Shown: positions 57,870 to 64,000 of the stretch, piece after piece
Numbering within the stretch: position 1 is the stretch's first letter
Layout of the letters: the number at the start of each line of letters is the position of its first letter
From: Sipunculus nudus
Taxonomy: Eukaryota > Annelida > Sipuncula > Golfingiida > Sipunculidae
Assembly: GCA_026874595.1 (NCBI GenBank)
Contig: CM049316.1
Coordinates: forward strand, 36,711,339-36,775,338
Length of the DNA stretch: 64,000 nucleotides
Reading direction: 5' to 3'
Notes under the pieces: model-generated
What the model was told of the DNA's origin: nothing
The model's database searches: none
Seen by the model: only the letters and a program-made list of their open reading frames with translations
Translations under genes and position numbers: made by a program

Positions 57870-58135
57870 TAAGTGCCTGCATGGTGGGTCGTGTTGTCAC
57901 GGCTAAGGGGCAAACGTGCAGTGCCTTGTACCTTGACCGAGTTTATAACGTAATCACTGGGTGTTAATCAGGCTTAATTCCTGACGTGATTAAAATCCGG
58001 TTGACGGGACGAGCTTGATTATAACGATAATCCGGCTTCAATAAGGGTATTCAGCGAGACATCCTATGAATCCAACTTGATCACCTAATCAGGACGGGGT
58101 CCATGCGACACTGCAGACAGCGATGTGGCGATATT
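57870..58135. promoter_or_regulatory. homeodomain-site-rich block, possible enhancer
   Basis: The block carries a cluster of TAAT/ATTA cores: GTAATCACTGG, GTTAATCAGGCTTAATTCC, GTGATTAAAATCCGG, GATTATAACGATAATCCGGC and CACCTAATCAGG. Several are of the TAATCC kind bound by bicoid/Otx-type homeodomains. The block is GC-richer, unique in the window and closed in all frames. Enhancer function is inference. Confidence 0.28.
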
Positions 58136-58136
58136 T

Positions 58137-58610
58137 GGTTACCCCCCACTTCGGATTACCCCTGGGGGGTAATTTAAATCTATTTCTAATTGCCTCTGAG
58201 GTCATTTGAGTTTAATTTTAGTTTACTCCTTATGATTTCACATTAACCAATTAAAATAGTTGTATCTTTATGTATATTTTAAAAAAAATAACTAAATGGT
58301 CTTCTCCGAGATTTCTCTATATCTGCTTGACTCTTTGTATATCTTATGTTTATATGCAAGATGCCATGCGCTTGTTATATCGGTAAGGGTCAATATAAGT
58401 AGAATTGAAAATATGATTAGCATTAGGGGACAATTTTAATTGTATTGTATTAGATGTAATAATTCCAACGTTTAATTATCTAAACTTTAATTTGTTTGAT
58501 TGATTTACATGTAATTACTTAGACCGCATAATAATTTATCATTTACCGAGGGTTAATTTGATCACTACGGGGGTATAAACTGAAACGGGGGTTATCTGAT
58601 CTTTACACCG
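58137..58610. mobile_element. C-tract element, inverted copy
   Basis: The left end has TTGGTTACCCCCCACTTCGG and the right end GGGGGTTATCTGATCTTTACACCGG, the latter being the complement of the CYGGTGTAAAGA left end at 24132 and 29552. An AT-rich middle separates them. Length is about 470 bp with no frame. Confidence 0.5.
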
Positions 58611-58946
58611 GACGTCCCGAGGTACTCGCCGTCCGCTAAGACGTGATGCTCCCTACATTTACCATCAATGGCTATCTTGGCCGTTCTTAAGAACTAATTA
58701 GTCTTGGCAGCCTGTGGATAATGCAGCAATCAAGAATTACATGATTATTACATTTAGTATTTGTACATGGGACTAATTATGCTGTGCCAGATTATACAAC
58801 AAATAGGGGGTTAAATTTGATTCTATCTTAATTACTTTATTTACGTTCAATACTGCGGATGCTGCTCTGAAAAGGAATTAATTTTCGAATTCGAAAGAGG
58901 CCAATTCGTCCATTGCATGACACCAGAACGTTTTTGCCCTTACCAT
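58611..58946. other. non-coding DNA
   Basis: Nothing recognised. Confidence 0.45.
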
Positions 58947-59270
58947 TAGAGGTGTGCAATAATATCGATATCTTGCGAAAGGGCAATTCTCATATTTCGT
59001 ATCACGAAAATTATTGATATTTTTCAAACGTGACTGAAACTTATATATTTCAATAAAAAGAAGGTTTCAGTTAAAAACTTTGACATCTATTTAGGTTGCG
59101 TTAAGTGCAAGGCTGAAAATGAAACCCGCCAACGTGTCTTTAGACACTCCACCCGCCGATTAAGGCCTGTTAGGGAATTTTAAAGTAGGTTTGATGGATC
59201 AAATTATCAAAGGTTCGTCCAAGGGAATACGATTTTCTAATTATTGGAACCTAAAAAGATAGAAGTGCAA
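58947..59270 (-). mobile_element. hAT-A element, minus-strand copy, one end preserved
   Basis: TAGAGGTGTGCAATAATATC with CGATATC at the left is the hAT-A right terminus in reverse. It is followed by AAACGTGACTGAAACT, AAAGAAGGTTTCAG, CGCCAACGTGTCTTTAGACA and GTTTGATGGATCAAA in reversed order relative to 840-1140. The other end is degenerate. Confidence 0.6.
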
Positions 59271-59274
59271 CAAA

Positions 59275-60119
59275 AATGAAGTGCCGAACGTGAATGTGCA
59301 AACCAAGTATCCCTCTCCACGTATGTTAACAGTAAGTAAGAACTTAACGGGATAATTTTGCTCTATTTCCCGTGTGAAATCGGATCTATATATATTTACT
59401 TACGATTAAAGAGTTTGGCTTTAATATGATTTAGCCTAATCATCTGAATCTAATCACCATCATTTGAGGCTACATCATCTGAAGGGTGCCACATGCCCTG
59501 TGCATGTGGTATGAAACTAATTAGTAATGAAATGCCTTGATAAAAATAAGTTTAGTTGTGAAACATAACATAAAAATGCTCTTGTAAGCCATCGAGCACT
59601 TTCCAAATAAAAAAAAACGATGACTATGTACAACTGTATATATATACATATGTGTGTGCATGGGTAGGTTGTCACTGGGTAGGATTTCACAAATTTCATT
59701 GTGAATACCTTAAAAATATCTAATTAATATAGATTTATCTGTAAAACTTACAAAAATCGAATTGTAGGTCATAAAACCACAACAAACAGATACCGCACTA
59801 ACACAAAAACAAAAAGGCACAACGTATGCTACATGGGCAAAACTTTACCCTCTGATCTCTCCAATGGACTTGGGAATGCTTTCAGACGCTGAACAAAAAC
59901 AGGGTCCTAGGATTAGAAAATAATCAATATGGGACTGGTGCGTTTGTATTTTCTGTATAAAAAATACGAAACTTACAAATATAACAGGAAGAAATGTCAA
60001 TAACTTTTCTTCTGTCGTCCCTTCTTCATCTTGAATTGAAATATTCGCATCTGTTCAGTGTGTCGTGTAACTTAATTAACCGTTTATGTGACTTTGTTGT
60101 ATTGTGAAAGAAAGGAAGA
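59275..60119. other. AT-rich non-coding DNA
   Basis: Nothing recognised. If the promoter-like cluster at 60.14 kb is active leftwards, its transcript would cross this stretch. Confidence 0.4.
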
Positions 60120-60190
60120 CAAGTGAAGTATAAAAGGGCGCCATTTTGCGCATGCGCGGCGTTTGATGTGTGCGCCAACGTCGGAAGATA
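60120..60190 (-). promoter_or_regulatory. NRF1/YY1 promoter-like cluster
   Basis: TGCGCATGCGCG at 60147-60158 is an exact NRF1 palindrome. Directly next to it on the minus strand is CAAAATGGCGCC, a YY1-type site, then CCTTTTATACTTC. NRF1 followed by a YY1 site containing ATG is the common layout of TATA-poor housekeeping promoters in animals. The ATG opens about 22 codons (MAPFYTSLVFLSFTIQQ) before a stop, so any coding exon would have to be spliced. The cluster is a CpG-rich island in AT-rich DNA. Confidence 0.4.
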
Positions 60191-60605
60191 AGCTTTAGTG
60201 CACTTAATGAACAAATTCTGTCAAGCAAAAGCGCTTTCTATTTCATCTGAGCCTACGTATTAACGTCGCTAATTGCTATCCTTGCTTTGCTACCTTCAAA
60301 GAAAGTACGCGTTAAAAAAAAAGAACAAACTATTTATTCTGTTATGTATCATAGATTCAACATTCTTTTGTTGATATACACCGTTAACAAATATTATTAT
60401 TCAATCCTTTCTGCAAATGGTAAAAAATTCATACCTTTTTAGAGGATAAAGAAGCACATTCACTTCTCAGTATGTTTGATCCTAAAGATTATAAATCAAT
60501 TTTTGTTGTTGCCTTAATAGAAAATAATATATATATACATTAAAGTGGCCTGCGGGAATGTCAATACCTTCATCAGAAAATATGTTAACGTACAAACTGT
60601 CATCC
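60191..60605. other. AT-rich non-coding DNA
   Basis: Nothing recognised. Confidence 0.45.
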
Positions 60606-61120
60606 TCAAAGGGGCCCAATCACCTATAAAGCATGTTGAGATAACACGAAAAATAACTTTTTCACTTTAAAATAAATCTGTACATGCCAAAACATTGCCT
60701 TTAAACCATTTGCTTACTCCTGTTAATGCATGTTAAAAACTGTCGACCGGGCGCGACCACAGATGTCAACATGAACACACTGAGATGGGCAGTGTGGATC
60801 GCGGAGCCACAACAGGTGTCAATTAGAATATACCCTGACTGTCTTGGCCCAAAAAAATGAAATTCATGTTTCCGCTGGTGGAAACAAGGCGTGCTGCGGC
60901 TCACAATCAAACCTCCGGTCACGCGGCCTTGTCATGGTAAACAGACACACGTGTACTGTTTACCAACACGCAGAGCCATAACAAGGCGTTAAGCAGCCGT
61001 ATGTGAGAGACTGAGACTGTGTGTTGGGATGGTTTTGCTGGGAGACTTTTATATAAAGCGAAACTGAACTGATAGTGTGAAAGAAAAGGTACAATATTGC
61101 TCCTGATTATGTCCCTTTAA
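60606..61120 (+). mobile_element. TTAA MITE (family P), longest copy
   Basis: Begins TCAAAGGGGCCCAATCACC (TTAA changed to TCAA) and ends TGATTATGTCCCTTTAA. It aligns end to end with the complement of 31848-32288. Central landmarks are GTTTCCGCTGGTGGAAAC, CACGCGGCCTTGTCATGG and AGAGCCATAACAAGGCG. The 515-bp interior has no coding frame; a 73-codon minus frame (60701-60922) is incidental. Confidence 0.75.
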
Positions 61121-62115
61121 GAGAAATCCTTGACTGTTGGCGACAGTACGTCCTTTATTTTTTCAGCTAGCGCTTTTCCTGTTCACAAGGACATGTCAGA
61201 AAATTCTTTGATGTGGCGTACATACACTAAGAACGCGGAAATTCACAGGTTTTGCTTTTAAGTAACAAAGAGATTTCTGCGGATGAGGCAAGTTAAAATA
61301 GTCATTTTCCCGTAAAATCCACATTTTTTTCTTTTGTTAAAATTACGCTTGCTTTGCAAGCACCACCAACACTCTTAAGGCTGCCGGTCCTACGACGAAA
61401 TAAATCACTTTGCTCTCTCCGGAGTCTGAGACAAAACTTCTAAAATACTAATTTCTTTTAGTGACTAATTTAAGCTCGCCAATTAGCCCACACTAAGGCT
61501 GTTGCAGATAAACCACGTGCAGTAACGCGTGTTATTTCCTAAAGATACTTAAACTTTTGACTCTTATACGTTTTCGTATTCTCTTACTAAGTGATTATAT
61601 GTTCCGCGATCAAACATACGCCCCAATGGAGTGGAGTCAACACAGCATTAGACAAAGAAACTTTGATGTCGTGGTTTATATAAAAATCTGTTAGTTTATT
61701 ATGAAGGTCAAGGACGCTTTTTGTCTAATTTGGTCCGTTTGTAAATTAATATAAGTTCTTGTTGGCGTGTCTGGACGTGTATTAACTGTTTATTTATGTC
61801 GGTGTATTAAGCTCATATTTTACGTGTCATTTAAATTATCCACTGAGAACGATGAGATTGAATGCAAAAATTAAGACGTTTTAATTTAAAAAATGGGATG
61901 GTCAACGAAGCCATGTTTGCAGAGCCGGAGATATGTCGATTTTCATAATATCTTTTGAATATAAAGGCAGACAAGAATATTATAAAAAAAAGACTATTTC
62001 ACGATTTAAGTTGCCCCAAATTAACATTAAGAAAATAAATCAAAAACGTAAACATACAAAACAAAAGCTCATGCAGCTTAATTAAGACCAAACAAAAAAG
62101 TCATTTAGTATTAAT
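61121..62115. other. non-coding DNA
   Basis: Nothing recognised. Confidence 0.45.
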
Positions 62116-62379
62116 ACCTCCGCCAAGGGGAAGGGGATTATGTTTTTTTCCGGATTTGGGTTGTCTCGTGTTTTTCTGTTTGTTTATCTGTTAGCAACAT
62201 GACTCAAAACGTTTTTAAAGGATTTTGATGAAATTTTAAGTAGAACTTGGCAATAAAAAATGAACAACTGATAACATGTTGTGGATGATACGGATAAATA
62301 TCTGGATCCCGGAATTTTCTTCAAGAAAAAATACTGCAATTCTGAAAATATGGGGGTAATGAGCTGCCTTGGTGGAGTT
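62116..62379 (+). mobile_element. ACCTCCGCCAAGG-type dispersed element
   Basis: The left end ACCTCCGCCAAGG (62116-62128) and the right end CCTTGGTGGAGTT (62367-62379) are imperfect inverted repeats. Inside are GTTTGTTTATCTGTTAGCAA and GGATTTTGATGAAATTTT, and beyond the right end TCTGCGCTCTCTGAGTGC. The same arrangement is familiar from repeats in many marine animals (from memory). The class is uncertain. Confidence 0.55.
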
Positions 62380-62664
62380 CTGCGCTCTCTGAGTGCATAT
62401 TTCTAGTTATTGATAACTCGGTCCAAAGATCTAAAATACAATTTAAAAAACGGGATTCTATCACTTACGTGTATAAATCATATTACATTAAAATCTTCAT
62501 CGTTTCCATAGAAACAGAGGTCCCGTTATCAACAAATATGCATTAAAATTCATCATTTTTAGACATTAAGTCCTCAGGAAATAAACCAATATGAATACAA
62601 ATAAGCAAAGAAATGACAAATAGGAAGATGAACAGATTTCAAAAGTTTATATATATATATATTC

Positions 62665-63244
62665 TGTTCGAGAAGTGGAAAATTCCCGGCTTGGGGTGTG
62701 AAGATATATAAAGGGGCTGTTTTTTAAAACCAGAGGGCAGACAGCAAAGCAGATTCCAGCGGACGTAGAAGAGTGTGTCAGATTCAAAGACCTTATCCGA
62801 CGAATGCGGCAATTATACATTTTCAAAGACTTTCTCCTGGATTTTATGCATTTGGACTTCATTTTACCTTCTGGATGTTACAAGAGCTTTACACTGGACT
62901 GTCATTCTTCGAGAGTTTACATTTAAAGGACTTATCGTTGTGATGGTGTTGGTATCCAGGTATTGTACCATTATCTTTCTGTGTGATTGTATTGACTTGT
63001 TGCTATACCGCTGTTTTACTTGTTACAGGTGCTTTTTTTATTGTGTGACACGAGCTTAACTCGTGTTGTTGTTACATTTTATGTTTAACCCATACTGGTT
63101 GAACTCTCGTTGTCATGTGAGCCTTGAGTTTTCACGCCTGGTCGTGGGTCACGTGATGAGCCTTGTGTGTGGAGATAAACAGCGCTGTTCTTCCTAAAGA
63201 ATTCCTGAAACGCGTGTTTACTGTTGAGTAGGGTCCTTTTGGAC
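62665..63244 (+). mobile_element. LTR-like repeat, copy 1 of a tandem pair
   Basis: Starts TGTTCGAGAAGTGGAAAATT, with the kappaB-like palindrome GGAAAATTCC at 62677-62686 and a TATA box TATATAAAG at 62705-62713. About 30 bases later comes CCAGAGGGCAGACAGC, a likely transcript start region. ATAAACAGC near the end may be a poly(A) signal. The copy ends near TAGGGTCCTTTTGGAC, where copy 2 begins. The TG start, promoter and polyadenylation layout suggest the LTR of a retroelement, but no gag/pol is nearby. The 94-codon frame opening at 62775 does not start with ATG and is not kept open in copy 2. Confidence 0.45.
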
Positions 63245-63925
<681 letters not shown>

Positions 63926-64000
63926 AAATGCATATTGTGCTGCATATAGATCATTTTGCCATTCTTAATGATAAGGAAGGGAAAATATTTATTTTTATTT

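Noticed and set aside
62775-63059. 94-codon hydrophobic frame
   Set aside because: It opens with GTG, lies inside the LTR-like repeat, and is broken by a stop in copy 2.

Overview
This window reads as AT-rich, gene-poor animal DNA, most likely from a mollusc or another lophotrochozoan (inference). The grounds are several copies of a tRNA-headed SINE with a conserved central block, several families of non-autonomous DNA transposon, worn non-LTR retrotransposon tails, very many long (TA)n arrays, long C/G homopolymers, and no reading frame above about 170 codons. There are no bacterial-type operons, no rRNA, no canonical tRNA gene and no CRISPR array. I found no complete, recognisable protein-coding gene. 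The window looks like intergenic or large-intron sequence.

Layout. 1-14.5 kb: two hAT-A fragments, a SINE, the hAT-B element at 8580-9031 with a perfect 8-bp target duplication, simple repeats and ATT/TAA arrays. 14.5-20 kb: a full-length hAT-A element (14559-15593) with a SINE inside it, another hAT-A copy, and a dispersed 'GACTCGAGTCC' repeat. 20-30 kb: C-tract elements, one holding a nested SINE and a near-perfect foldback, a second SINE type between (TA)n arrays, a second hAT-B copy with a 7/8 target duplication, and several GC-richer blocks that could be regulatory. 30-40 kb: a TTAA-bounded MITE, one candidate 3'-terminal coding exon on the minus strand (32946-33059), a 47-codon frame encoding a signal-peptide-like product (35386-35529) followed 31 bases later by a long miRNA-like hairpin (35561-35653), and a pogo/Tigger-like element (36485-37340). 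40-50 kb: a split hAT-A copy, tandem GTCAAGG-type repeats, the inverted copy of the GACTCGAGTCC repeat, an 87-bp tandem duplication, a LINE 3' end and a compound minisatellite. 50-64 kb: GGTGGCGCC-type tandem repeats, a LINE zinc-knuckle fragment, two more TTAA MITE copies, an NRF1/YY1 promoter-like cluster at 60.14 kb, and a tandem pair of LTR-like repeats (62665-63806), each with a TATA box and a kappaB-like site.

The genes do not form a pathway that can be read here. The best evidence for function is four isolated signals: the hairpin, the small secreted-peptide frame, the candidate terminal exon and the NRF1/YY1 cluster. The best supported annotations are the mobile elements, because their terminal inverted repeats, target duplications or repeated copies are visible in the sequence. 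Protein-coding calls are low confidence throughout: frames of 50-100 codons are expected by chance in 64 kb.
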